From Vagococcus xieshaowenii (GTDB lineage: Bacteria; Bacillota; Bacilli; Lactobacillales; Vagococcaceae): 64,000 bases of DNA. The position numbers and the translations under genes are program-made. The stretch is from contig NZ_CP038865.1 of the NCBI RefSeq assembly GCF_004792515.1, positions 50,001-114,000 of the forward strand. Reading direction: 5' to 3'. Position 1 is the stretch's first letter. Every line of letters begins with the position of its first letter. Positions 1 to 9,362 of the stretch are shown here, piece by piece. Below the pieces are notes generated by a model. That model did no database searches. It saw nothing but the letters and a program-made list of their open reading frames with translations, and had not been told where the DNA came from.

Positions 1-735
1 TGATACGTAACTGATTAAAGCTACGGTTAATGTGTTGTACAATATGAAAACGATCCGTGACAATTTCAGCACAAGGAAAAACTTTCTTGATTAGTTGCGC
101 ATAGCTACCATTCATATCCATGACTAAGTATTTAACGGATTTGCGTACTTTAAGAGAAAACTTCATGAAATAACTAGCCAACTTCTCCAATCGTCTGTCC
201 TCTAAGAGGACAAACAGCTTATTCCTAACGCCGTCAACGCAAATAAAGCTCATAGAGCCTTCACATGATTTCATTGATTTAAATTCATCAATACATAGAA
301 TACTTGGTAGGTGATTGTAGTTAATTGTCCGTTGTTTAGCTAACTCTCTTTGTATACGTAACACAGTTACATCAGAAACAAAGTACCGTTCCGCAATATC
401 TTTACGAGATACAATACGCTTTAATTCCATCATGATTTGATAGTTTAATTCACGGGAAATATGATGATTGCGTTCAACGATAGGTGTTGAGGCGATAAAA
501 GTAGCACCACAGGTGTAACAACGAAATCTTGAACGATGCAGCTTTAGATACGTCAGTCTATTTCTAAAGGGCGGTAATTGTGTTTTGGTCGTTCTATATC
601 CGTTTTTAACGATTTTTGAGCTATCTAGTTCACCACATTTTTCGCAGCAAGTCGGGCGATAGGTTAATACACCTTCAATAATATAAGCCAGAACATCTTT
701 TTTCTTTCTACAGTCCTATTTTTGTATTTAATCAT
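1..735 (-). mobile_element. ISL3-family transposase fragment, N-terminus disrupted, C-terminus off-window
   Basis: Reading the minus strand from about 711 to 1 gives an open frame with the ISL3 layout. It has a paired-Cys zinc ribbon (TCCEKCGE about 660-625, then RCYTCGA), an HTH-like stretch ending SDVTVLRIQREL, the first DDE Asp in CIDEFKS, the second in VMDMNGSY, and the family signature DRFHIVQH near 50-25. The frame continues past position 1, so the C-terminal part is outside the window. Upstream of the zinc ribbon the frame closes with a stop. A plausible N-terminus starting at the ATG at 735 (MIKYKNRTVERKK) lies in another frame and rejoins only if one base is added to the A6 run at 698-703. 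No ribosome binding site precedes that ATG. I therefore read it as a frameshifted or N-terminally truncated copy. Terminal inverted repeats were not identified. Confidence 0.85.
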
Positions 736-904
736 TAAATAGACGTTATTTCGTAGCTATCTTTTAACAAGTATTGTATTTAGTTGATTAATAAATGAGT
801 GTTATATTAAATAATATTGATATATAAACAGGCTGAAATGCAAGAAAAATGAACTATTTCTTTATTCATAAAAGTCATGACCATGTGCAAATCTAGAACT
901 AGAA

Positions 905-933
905 TTGTCCTCTCTATACCGTTAGTATATAAA
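905..933 (+). promoter_or_regulatory. Candidate sigma-A promoter of the giant adhesin gene
   Basis: TTGTCC at 905-910 and TATAAA at 928-933 are separated by 17 bases, a good fit to a -35/-10 pair. The -10 lies within the left arm of the 46-bp palindrome at 927-972, so a protein bound to the dyad would block transcription. The 720-900 interval otherwise holds only AT-rich DNA between the transposase fragment and this promoter. Confidence 0.5.
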
Positions 934-972
934 ATGAACAATATAACAGTTGTTATATTGTTCATTTTATAT
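927..972. repeat. 46-bp near-perfect palindrome upstream of the adhesin
   Basis: Two 22-base arms (927-948 and 951-972) are exact reverse complements around a 2-base centre (GT). The dyad ends 13 bases before the Shine-Dalgarno sequence of the adhesin gene. No T-run follows, so it is not a standard terminator. It overlaps the predicted -10 and start point. It could be an operator, a cruciform, or a 5'-end RNA hairpin affecting stability. Confidence 0.9.
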
Positions 973-999
973 GTAGAAAAAAGTTAGGGGAGTTTAGAA

Positions 1000-3900
1000 A
1001 TGCATTTTGCACACAAAAAAGAAGTTTATAGTTTTTTGATGGTCATTCTCTTGATTGTTAACAACATTCTACCAGTAGGAACTGTTGTGGCTGAAGAGCT
1101 ATCTAAAGAGTTTTCAGTCGTAAACAATTTATCACTGATAGAACAAACGGATAATGAAGTAATTATTAAACTATCGGGGGAATCAGAAAATACTGAAGGA
1201 GAAGAAGTCACTCAAGAATTTAATCTCTCAGGTATTAAAGAAATAAAAGCAATCGATGAAGTTAATAAACCGATTGATAATGTCGAAATAATAGACAATA
1301 ACAAAATGAAGTTACACTATACAACAGATAGACAAGAAGCTTTCTCGTTTGTTGTTAAAGCTACATACGATTCAAAAGAAGTACAGACAATTAGTTTATT
1401 AGATTCAACGGCTAAAGTAATTGAACGTGTTAATATACCAAAGAAAACAGTATCAACTACGATGAGTTCGTCACTAGCTGACTCTTCAGAAGAGAGTACT
1501 CAAGAAGATCAACAGGTAGCGTCAACTATTATTGAGGAAGATAAAGAATTAACTAGTACAACAACGAATGAATCAGTTCAAGAAACTGAAGAACAAACAG
1601 CTGATTCAATGACTGAATCAACGAAAGTAACAGAAATGCAGATGGAAGATACAATAAGTGAAGCAACAGAAGAAAGTCAGACAGAAACATCCACAGAAAC
1701 GAAAAATGCTCATGTGAATGTTGAGAATAAAAAGAACATAAGAGCAACAGTGCTTAAGAAAAAATCGATTACAGAAAATTTAATTACTGACATCAAAATA
1801 ACAGATTTAAAAGGTAATGAATTTACAGCAGAAAATCCAGCAGATATTGATAAAGAAATGAAAATTAGCATGGATTGGAATATTCCAGATGGCTTAGAGG
1901 TTAGTAAAGGTGATACCTATGAATTTAACTTACCTAATATCTTAAGATTAGCGGCAACATTAGGACCACTTCCATTAGAAGGTGATAATGGAACTTATGG
2001 GACATTTACGGTACAACCTAATGGACATGTTACAATGTTTTTTGATGAATTAGTTGAAGCTGATCGAGTAAGTGGAACGATGGAAGTTCAAACATGGTTC
2101 AATCAAACAGTTACGACAGAAAATGTTAAAACCTTGTATAAAATACCAATTGGTGAAGATGTACATGAAGTAATGGTTTACTTTAAACCTCAAAAAGGTA
2201 ATGCTATCAATAAAGAGGGAGCAATTGATAGTCAATACAACGGTAAAGAAGCTACATGGACGGTAGACATCAACACAGAATTAACGCAATTAGTTAACCC
2301 TGTTATTAAAGACACCATCCCTAGTGGTATGAATTATGTGAAGGACTCTTTAGTCGTTTATGCATTAGATATAAAAGTTGATGGAAATAAAACACAGGGA
2401 CAAGCTCTTGATAAGAGTAAATATTCCGTAACATTAGATAGTAAGAATAATCCACAAATTGTTTTTAATAATTTGTCAGAAGCAGAACAGTATCAAGCTT
2501 ATCGATTGGTTTATCAAACAGCAATTGATTTAACTACTGATATTGAAGGATCTAAGTCGTTTAAAAATTCAGCACAATTAACTAACAACGGACAAACAAA
2601 ATCAGCTACTTCGACTGTATCTACAACATACGGTAAAGAGCTAGATAAAAATAAAACCGGCTATGATGCATCAAAACAAACACTTGATTGGGAAATCAAT
2701 TACAATTATGGTGGTAAAAAGATTGATAAAGAGAAAGCTGTGATTACCGATACTTGGACACCAGCTGGCAAGATGACATTAGAAAATTTTGCTATTTATC
2801 CTGTTACAATAAATGAAACAGGTAAAGCAACAGTCAGCCAAACACCTTTAAGTGAGAATTTATATACATTAAATAAAGCAACGGATGGCTTCACGGTAAC
2901 ATTCAAACAAGATGTTGTTGAAGCATACAAAATTAAATATAAAACTAAATTAACAGGAAATATAACGGCTAATGGGGCTGTTAATAATAATGTAACAACA
3001 GGAACTAAAAAGACAGATGGTAGTGAAGGTGTTTATAGTCAGCAAGGGGTAGTGAAACAAAAAACGGGTCATAATGTTACCAATAAAACTATTTCATGGG
3101 CAGCTACCTTGAATGGTAATGGCTATTTAATGGATAACTTAGTGATTACCGATACGTTTTCTGGAGACGGTCTTAGCCTTTTAGAAGGGACACTTGTATT
3201 GAAAGAAAAAGCTTCAGGAAAAACATTAGAGCGAAATAAAGATTATACATTATCAGTAACAGAACCAACACCGGGTCATCCAGGAGGATTTGTTCTTAGC
3301 TTTATTAATGATTATGCTTCAACGAATAAAATATTTTCTTTAAGCTATCAAACTCATTTTGAAAGAAATAGTCAAGCACCTTATGCGACATATAGTAATG
3401 CTATGAATATCAAATGGGCAGAAGGAAAAACGAACTATGAGAGTAACACGGGTAAAATTGATACAACACCTTCTAATTACTTGGCAACAAATGGTACAAA
3501 ACTTGGAGAATATAATGCCATTGATAAAACGATTAAGTGGTCAATTTTCACTAACTATGCACGAGTTGATTTGAAAAATGGTTACAGTATCATCGACAAA
3601 TTAGACGATTCTCAAGAATATGTCCCAGATTCATTAAGTGTTTTTCATTATAATATTGACGCAACAGGTCAAAAATTAACAAAAGGAACAGAAATTCCCA
3701 AAGAGGAGTATCACTTCGAATACACGAACAATACGCTAAACGTTGTATTTAATCGCGAGTATAAAAATCCTCAAGATACAACAATTGGGATTGAGTTCAA
3801 ATCTAAATTTGTTAATGATATTGTTAATAGTAAAGAAATCATTAACAATGCTAAAGTATTGAATGATGATAAAGAAACATCTTTGGATAAAACAGTTACG

Positions 3901-6900
3901 GTAAAAGAAGATGGTTTATTTTTTGCTAATAAATCAGGTAAACAAAATGGTAATAACATTAGTTGGAAAATAGAATTAAACCCTACAGGCTCAAAAATAA
4001 ATGATTATCAATTAGATGATGAGTTGGGTGAAGGAACGGTTCTATTAGCAGATAGTTTTAAACTATATAAAGCCTCTTTAGATGCAAAAGGAAAGATAAC
4101 TAAAGGTGCATTGGTAACGGCTGAAGAAGCAAAAGACTTATACACACTAACAACTAACACAGAACAAAGTACCGGTAAACAATCATTTACCTTATTATTT
4201 AATGCTGAAATTAATGTGCCATATATTTTAGAATATGATACATATATTGATGTGAGTGGTTCAGCTGATATAGGAAATAAATATGCTGTCAAAGGCAATA
4301 ATAACCAAGTGATTCAAGAACAAAGACAAACGGCTACTAGAGTTCAAATGTCAGGCGGAAGCGGGACAGGAACTGGCATACGTGGCGGTATTCAAATTAG
4401 AAAGCAAGATGATCATAAGAAAGTATTATCAGGTGCGCTATTTGAATTATGGAATAAAGATCAAAGCGTAAAATTACGTGAAGGATCTACAAGTGAAGAA
4501 GGTTTATTAGTATTTGGTGGCTTGCGCTCAGGGACTTATGTATTAAAAGAAGTGAAAGCACCTAATAATTTTGTGATTCCTTCAGAATATGCAAAAGGAA
4601 AGACCTTTGAATTAAACGTTGCAGAAAATGGTTTAGTTAAAGAATTTACGGTTAGTAATAGCTTAAGAAAAGTAGTTCTGCAAAAACAGGATGCTTCAGG
4701 TAAGTTAATTGATGGAGCTGTTTATGCAATATACGAACAAGGAACAGATAAAGTAGTAAAAGAAGCTGTGAAGGTAACGGATGGAAAAGTAACAGTAGAA
4801 GATTTACCAGAAGGCAACTATTATGTAAAAGAAATTGAAGCACCAACTGGTTATATTCGTAATGAGGCGAATAAAAATTTCCAAATCAAAGTGAATAATG
4901 ATGGCACGCAAACAATTCCAACGGTAACGTTTAAAAATTACCAAGGGGCAGCAGAATTAATCAAAATGGATGCTAATGAAACCCCATTATCTGATGCCGT
5001 ATTTTCTGTCTATCAAAAAGGAAATGAACAACCAGTAAAAACAGATTTAAAATCAAATGCAAACGGGAAAGTATCAGTAACCAATTTAGCGCCAGGCGAA
5101 TATTATTTTAAAGAAACAAAAGCGCCAATTGGTTATGTATTAAATACAGAAGAAGTATCATTTGTTATTCCAGAATCAGTTGAAAAAGAAGGTCCTGTAA
5201 CAATTTCTGCAGGTTCATTAACTAACTACCAAGCAGAGGTAACGTTTATTAAAGAATCTAAAGAAGGATCCGCATTATCAAAAGCAGAATTCGCTGTCTA
5301 TCGTGAAGGAAATGATCTTGAACCTCTTAAAGAAGGATTAGTGTCAGATGAAGCAGGTAAAGTGATTGTTTCAGGCTTAGCGCCAGGCGAATACTACTTC
5401 AAAGAAACAAAAGCGCCAGCCGGTTATTTATTAAATACGAATAAATTAAGCTTTAAGGTAGAAGACTCTGCCAAAGGTAAACCTGCAACGATTAAACTAG
5501 ATACATTTAAAAATTATCAAGCGACTATCGTTGTTAATAAAACAGATAAAGACGGGAAAAAATTAGCGAATGCGACATTCAACCTGTTTAAAGACAAAGA
5601 CACATTAGTAAAAGAAAACATCGTTTCTAATGAAGACGGCCAAATTATTATGGAACAATTAGCGCCAGGTCAGTATTCATTAGTTGAAACAAAAGCACCA
5701 GCCGGTTATGTATTACTAACAACACCCTTAATATTTGAAGTTAGTGACAAAGCCGCCGGTGAACCAGAAGTTGTAACGTTAAGTGATACGATTAAGAACT
5801 ATCAAGGAAGTGCCGAATTAGTCAAAACTAATGCCGCCGGTGAACCGTTAGCCGAAGCCGTATTTGATGTTTACACTAAAGAGGGCAAACCCACAACAAC
5901 GAACGTAGTCTCTGATAAAGACGGCAAAGTAAGGGTTCAACATCTTGCCCCAGGCGAGTATTACTTCCAAGAAGTCAAAGCGCCAGCCGGTTACATTCGT
6001 AACACAGATAAAGTAGCGTTCACAATTGTCTCAAGCGATGCCCAAGAACCGGCGGTTGTATCTGTTGGAGAAATGAAAAACTACAAAGGATCTGCGGAAT
6101 TAACGAAAGTTAATGAAAAAGGCGAAGCACTTGTAGGAGCAGAATTCGCTGTATACAATGAAAATGACAAAGAAACAGCCGTTCAAATGAACTTAGTTTC
6201 TGACCAAGAGGGGAACGTAGTCGTAAAAGATTTAGCCCCAGGTCATTATTATTTCCAAGAAACAAAAGCCCCAGAACACTATTTATTAAATACTGAAAAA
6301 GTACCTTTTGAAATTGAAGAAAGTACCGCCGGTCAACCAGCGGTCGTTAAAGTGGCTAACTTGATTAACTATCAAGGAAATGTCAGCTTTAAGAAAATCA
6401 ATGAACAAGGTCAAGGCTTAGAAAAAGCAGTCTTCAGTTTATTTGATTCAAACGAGCAATTAGTGGCAGAAAATGTTTCATCTAATGAAGAAGGTCTCGT
6501 GAGCGTATCCGATTTAGCGCCAGGCGAATACTACTTCCAAGAAACAAAAGCGCCAGCCGGTTATTTATTAAATACGAATAAATTAAGCTTTAAGGTAGAA
6601 GACTCTGCCAAAGGTAAACCCGCAACGATTAAACTAGATACATTTAAAAATTATCAAGCGACTATCGTTGTTAATAAAACAGATAAAGACGGGAAAAAAT
6701 TAGCGAATGCGACATTCAACCTGTTTAAAGACAAAGACACATTAGTAAAAGAAAACATCGTTTCTAATGAAGACGGCCAAATTATTATGGAACAATTAGC
6801 GCCAGGTCAGTATTCATTAGTTGAAACAAAAGCACCAGCCGGTTATGTATTACTAACAACACCCTTAACATTTGAAGTTAGTGACAAAGCCGCCGGTGAA

Positions 6901-9273
6901 CCAGAAGTTGTAACGTTAAGTGATGCGATTAAGAACTACCAAGGAAGTGCCGAATTAGTCAAAACTAATGCCGCCGGTGAACCGTTAGCCAAAGCCATAT
7001 TTGATGTTTACACTAAAGAGGGCAAACCCGCAACAACGAACGTAGTCTCTGATAAAGACGGCAAAGTAAGGGTTCAACATCTTGCCCCAGGCGAGTATTA
7101 CTTCCAAGAAGTCAAAGCGCCAGCCGGTTACATTCGTAACACAGATAAAGTAGCGTTCACAATTGTCTCAAGCGATGCCCAAGAACCGGCGGTTGTATCT
7201 GTTGGAGAAATGAAAAACTACAAAGGATCTGCGGAATTAACGAAAGTTAATGAAAAAGGCGAAGCACTTGTAGGAGCAGAATTCGCTGTATACAATGAAA
7301 ATGACAAAGAAACAGCCGTTCAAATGAACTTAGTTTCTGACCAAGAGGGGAACGTAGTCGTAAAAGATTTAGCCCCAGGTCATTATTATTTCCAAGAAAC
7401 AAAAGCCCCAGAACACTATTTATTAAATACTGAAAAAGTACCTTTTGAAATTGAAGAAAGTACCGCCGGTCAACCAGCGGTCGTTAAAGTGGCTAACTTG
7501 ATTAACTATCAAGGAAATGTCAGCTTTAAGAAAATCAATGAACAAGGTCAAGGCTTAGAAAAAGCAGTCTTCAGTTTATTTGATTCAAACGAGCAATTAG
7601 TGGCAGAAAATGTTTCATCTAATGAAGAAGGTCTCGTGAGCGTATCCGATTTAGCGCCAGGCGAATACTACTTCCAAGAAACAAAAGCGCCAGCCGGTTA
7701 TCTATTAAATAGTGAGGTTATATCATTTAATATTCCGTCAGAAGCTGAAGGGAAACCAGCAGTCATTGAATTGGAAGATTACAAAAACTATCAAGGTGAA
7801 GTAACTTTTACCAAAATAGACAAACAAGGTCAACCATTAACTGGTGCTAAATTTGCCCTTCTAGATGAAGAAGGAACGATTGTACAAGAAGAAGTAGTGA
7901 GCAATGAAGATGGCAAAGTTTCTGTTGAACATCTTGCGCCAGGTAAATATTTGTTCAAAGAAACAGAAGCCCCAGCAGGCTACTTATTAAACGAAGAAGA
8001 ATTATCTTTTGAAGTGACAAGTGTTTCTAAAGGTCAACCAGCAACCATAACGTTAGATTCATTTATTAACTATCAAGGAACTGCATCGTTAACGAAGGTT
8101 GATTCAGAAGGTCAAGCTTTAGCAGGAGCTGAATTCCAAGTAGTTAATGAGCAATCAGAAATAGTAATAGAAAAATTAGTTTCTGATGAAGAAGGAAACG
8201 TTGTTGCTGAGAATTTAATTCCTGGTAACTATCAATTTATCGAAGTTCAATCCCCAACAGGCTACATTACGAATAGCACACCAATGCCATTTGCTATCGT
8301 AGATAAGGCCCAAGGTGAACCAGCCGTTGTGTTAAGTGGCGAATTAGTAAATTATAGAGGAAGTGTTCAAATCAATAAAACAAATGCTGATGCTGAGGCA
8401 TTAAACAATGCGGTATTTGATCTTTATGAGATGACAGCACAAGGTGAGCTTGCTTCAACTGCTGTTGCAACAAATGTAACAACTGATGAACAAGGACAAG
8501 CACAAGTAGATAATTTAGCACCAGGTATGTATGCCTTTGTTGAAACACAAGCGCCAACTGGTTACATACGAAATACTGATATCGTGAAGGTTGAAGTGAA
8601 AGATGTGTCAGAAGGAGAGCCAACCCTTGTTTCAAGTAATGCGTTGATTAATTATCAAGGAAGAGCCAAATTAATGAAGACAGATGGAATGGGCAATCCA
8701 CTAGCTGGCGCACGTTTTAGTTTATATAGCGTGAGTGAGTTAGGATTGATTGAACCAACCCCATTAAGAACAGATCTAGTATCTAATAACGCTGGAGAAG
8801 TATTAGTAGCTAATTTAGCCCCTGGTAATTATCGATTAATAGAAACAGAAGCACCGAAAGGATTTATGTTAGATGACACACCGATGCCGTTTACGATTTC
8901 ATCAGTAGCATCAGGTGAACCTGAAGAAGTATTGATTGGAATGTTTAAAAATCAAGCGGTCATACCTGTTAATGAAGAAGTCAAAGGTAGACCGATGGCT
9001 TCTAAAAAATCTGTGATGGATGATCAAGTAGTTAATGGTGAAATGACAACAGAAGACGAAATGATTTCGTCTAAAGTGATAATAGAAGATAGTGTCACAC
9101 CATTAAATTCATTCACAAGTTTCCATAATCAATTAGTACCTGAATTAAAAGGCATTGATTATACAAAATCTTTACCTAAAACAAATGAACGTTCTATGAA
9201 CGCCTTAATTGTATTAGGTTTGGGAGTTATCGCTATTACAAGTGGCGTATCAATCTATCGTTATAAACGATAG
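1000..9273 (+). CDS. Giant sortase-anchored adhesin with Cna-type head and about 16 SpaA/Cna-B repeats
   Basis: This is a 2757-residue surface protein predicted to be exported and anchored to peptidoglycan. ATG 1000 has the AGGGGAG site at 986-992. Residues 1-31 look like a signal peptide. Residues 140-245 are rich in Ser/Thr/Glu. About 250-1125 holds a Cna/MSCRAMM-like head with at least four or five related beta-sandwich modules, each opening with a pattern like K(T/E)xxWxxxxN and containing (I/V)(T/K)DT(I/W/F). From about 1129 to 2650 come 16 SpaA/Cna-B modules of about 90-95 residues. Each has the KxD/KxN lysine strand, the ETKAPxGY glutamate loop and the NYQG asparagine strand expected for Lys-Asn isopeptide bonds. 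The C-terminus has LPKTN (2725-2729), a hydrophobic segment and YRYKR, an LPxTG-like signal with Asn in place of Gly. Collagen or fibrinogen binding is likely for the family but the ligand is unknown. No sortase gene lies in this window. Confidence 0.92.
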   Translation: MHFAHKKEVYSFLMVILLIVNNILPVGTVVAEELSKEFSVVNNLSLIEQTDNEVIIKLSGESENTEGEEVTQEFNLSGIKEIKAIDEVNKPIDNVEIIDNNKMKLHYTTDRQEAFSFVVKATYDSKEVQTISLLDSTAKVIERVNIPKKTVSTTMSSSLADSSEESTQEDQQVASTIIEEDKELTSTTTNESVQETEEQTADSMTESTKVTEMQMEDTISEATEESQTETSTETKNAHVNVENKKNIRATVLKKKSITENLITDIKITDLKGNEFTAENPADIDKEMKISMDWNIPDGLEVSKGDTYEFNLPNILRLAATLGPLPLEGDNGTYGTFTVQPNGHVTMFFDELVEADRVSGTMEVQTWFNQTVTTENVKTLYKIPIGEDVHEVMVYFKPQKGNAINKEGAIDSQYNGKEATWTVDINTELTQLVNPVIKDTIPSGMNYVKDSLVVYALDIKVDGNKTQGQALDKSKYSVTLDSKNNPQIVFNNLSEAEQYQAYRLVYQTAIDLTTDIEGSKSFKNSAQLTNNGQTKSATSTVSTTYGKELDKNKTGYDASKQTLDWEINYNYGGKKIDKEKAVITDTWTPAGKMTLENFAIYPVTINETGKATVSQTPLSENLYTLNKATDGFTVTFKQDVVEAYKIKYKTKLTGNITANGAVNNNVTTGTKKTDGSEGVYSQQGVVKQKTGHNVTNKTISWAATLNGNGYLMDNLVITDTFSGDGLSLLEGTLVLKEKASGKTLERNKDYTLSVTEPTPGHPGGFVLSFINDYASTNKIFSLSYQTHFERNSQAPYATYSNAMNIKWAEGKTNYESNTGKIDTTPSNYLATNGTKLGEYNAIDKTIKWSIFTNYARVDLKNGYSIIDKLDDSQEYVPDSLSVFHYNIDATGQKLTKGTEIPKEEYHFEYTNNTLNVVFNREYKNPQDTTIGIEFKSKFVNDIVNSKEIINNAKVLNDDKETSLDKTVTVKEDGLFFANKSGKQNGNNISWKIELNPTGSKINDYQLDDELGEGTVLLADSFKLYKASLDAKGKITKGALVTAEEAKDLYTLTTNTEQSTGKQSFTLLFNAEINVPYILEYDTYIDVSGSADIGNKYAVKGNNNQVIQEQRQTATRVQMSGGSGTGTGIRGGIQIRKQDDHKKVLSGALFELWNKDQSVKLREGSTSEEGLLVFGGLRSGTYVLKEVKAPNNFVIPSEYAKGKTFELNVAENGLVKEFTVSNSLRKVVLQKQDASGKLIDGAVYAIYEQGTDKVVKEAVKVTDGKVTVEDLPEGNYYVKEIEAPTGYIRNEANKNFQIKVNNDGTQTIPTVTFKNYQGAAELIKMDANETPLSDAVFSVYQKGNEQPVKTDLKSNANGKVSVTNLAPGEYYFKETKAPIGYVLNTEEVSFVIPESVEKEGPVTISAGSLTNYQAEVTFIKESKEGSALSKAEFAVYREGNDLEPLKEGLVSDEAGKVIVSGLAPGEYYFKETKAPAGYLLNTNKLSFKVEDSAKGKPATIKLDTFKNYQATIVVNKTDKDGKKLANATFNLFKDKDTLVKENIVSNEDGQIIMEQLAPGQYSLVETKAPAGYVLLTTPLIFEVSDKAAGEPEVVTLSDTIKNYQGSAELVKTNAAGEPLAEAVFDVYTKEGKPTTTNVVSDKDGKVRVQHLAPGEYYFQEVKAPAGYIRNTDKVAFTIVSSDAQEPAVVSVGEMKNYKGSAELTKVNEKGEALVGAEFAVYNENDKETAVQMNLVSDQEGNVVVKDLAPGHYYFQETKAPEHYLLNTEKVPFEIEESTAGQPAVVKVANLINYQGNVSFKKINEQGQGLEKAVFSLFDSNEQLVAENVSSNEEGLVSVSDLAPGEYYFQETKAPAGYLLNTNKLSFKVEDSAKGKPATIKLDTFKNYQATIVVNKTDKDGKKLANATFNLFKDKDTLVKENIVSNEDGQIIMEQLAPGQYSLVETKAPAGYVLLTTPLTFEVSDKAAGEPEVVTLSDAIKNYQGSAELVKTNAAGEPLAKAIFDVYTKEGKPATTNVVSDKDGKVRVQHLAPGEYYFQEVKAPAGYIRNTDKVAFTIVSSDAQEPAVVSVGEMKNYKGSAELTKVNEKGEALVGAEFAVYNENDKETAVQMNLVSDQEGNVVVKDLAPGHYYFQETKAPEHYLLNTEKVPFEIEESTAGQPAVVKVANLINYQGNVSFKKINEQGQGLEKAVFSLFDSNEQLVAENVSSNEEGLVSVSDLAPGEYYFQETKAPAGYLLNSEVISFNIPSEAEGKPAVIELEDYKNYQGEVTFTKIDKQGQPLTGAKFALLDEEGTIVQEEVVSNEDGKVSVEHLAPGKYLFKETEAPAGYLLNEEELSFEVTSVSKGQPATITLDSFINYQGTASLTKVDSEGQALAGAEFQVVNEQSEIVIEKLVSDEEGNVVAENLIPGNYQFIEVQSPTGYITNSTPMPFAIVDKAQGEPAVVLSGELVNYRGSVQINKTNADAEALNNAVFDLYEMTAQGELASTAVATNVTTDEQGQAQVDNLAPGMYAFVETQAPTGYIRNTDIVKVEVKDVSEGEPTLVSSNALINYQGRAKLMKTDGMGNPLAGARFSLYSVSELGLIEPTPLRTDLVSNNAGEVLVANLAPGNYRLIETEAPKGFMLDDTPMPFTISSVASGEPEEVLIGMFKNQAVIPVNEEVKGRPMASKKSVMDDQVVNGEMTTEDEMISSKVIIEDSVTPLNSFTSFHNQLVPELKGIDYTKSLPKTNERSMNALIVLGLGVIAITSGVSIYRYKR
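5377..7650 (+). repeat. 1137-bp tandem duplication inside the adhesin (four Cna-B modules, two copies)
   Basis: Bases 5377-6513 and 6514-7650 are aligned head to tail with a constant offset of 1137 (379 codons). By eye I count about eight substitutions (for example TTAATA/TTAACA and GATACG/GATGCG), so identity is above 99 percent. A further partial match continues to about 7707. Each unit encodes four SpaA/Cna-B modules. Flanking modules are much more diverged, so the duplication is recent and copy number may vary by recombination. Confidence 0.95.
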
Positions 9274-9297
9274 ATTGATTCACCACTCAGTGGTGAA
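9249..9297 (+). other. Two tandem hairpins at the adhesin 3' end, one spanning the stop codon
   Basis: Bases 9249-9262 and 9266-9279 form a perfect 14-bp stem with a 3-base loop and enclose the last codons and the TAG stop. Bases 9279-9287 and 9289-9297 form a second 9-bp dyad. Neither has a following T-run; both precede the true terminator at 9311. They may protect the mRNA 3' end or affect termination. Confidence 0.75.
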
Positions 9298-9310
9298 CAA
9301 GATACAAATA

Positions 9311-9362
9311 AAAAACCATAAGGGATTTTCTTAAATGAAAAGAATTCCCTTATGGTTTTTTT
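9311..9362. terminator. Bidirectional terminator between the adhesin and the mgtC-like gene
   Basis: Stem arms 9311-9325 and 9346-9360 are complementary over 15 bp (AAAAACCATAAGGGA / TCCCTTATGGTTTTT), with T-runs on both strands. It serves the plus-strand adhesin and the convergent minus-strand gene whose stop is at 9361. Confidence 0.9.

Noticed and set aside
5377-7650. CRISPR-like regular repeats
   Set aside because: Repeats are long, in-frame protein modules of about 280 bp, without short spacers or cas genes.
8372-8635. 87-codon open frame on the minus strand within the adhesin
   Set aside because: Leu/His/Gln-rich shadow of the plus-strand repeat region, no ribosome binding site.
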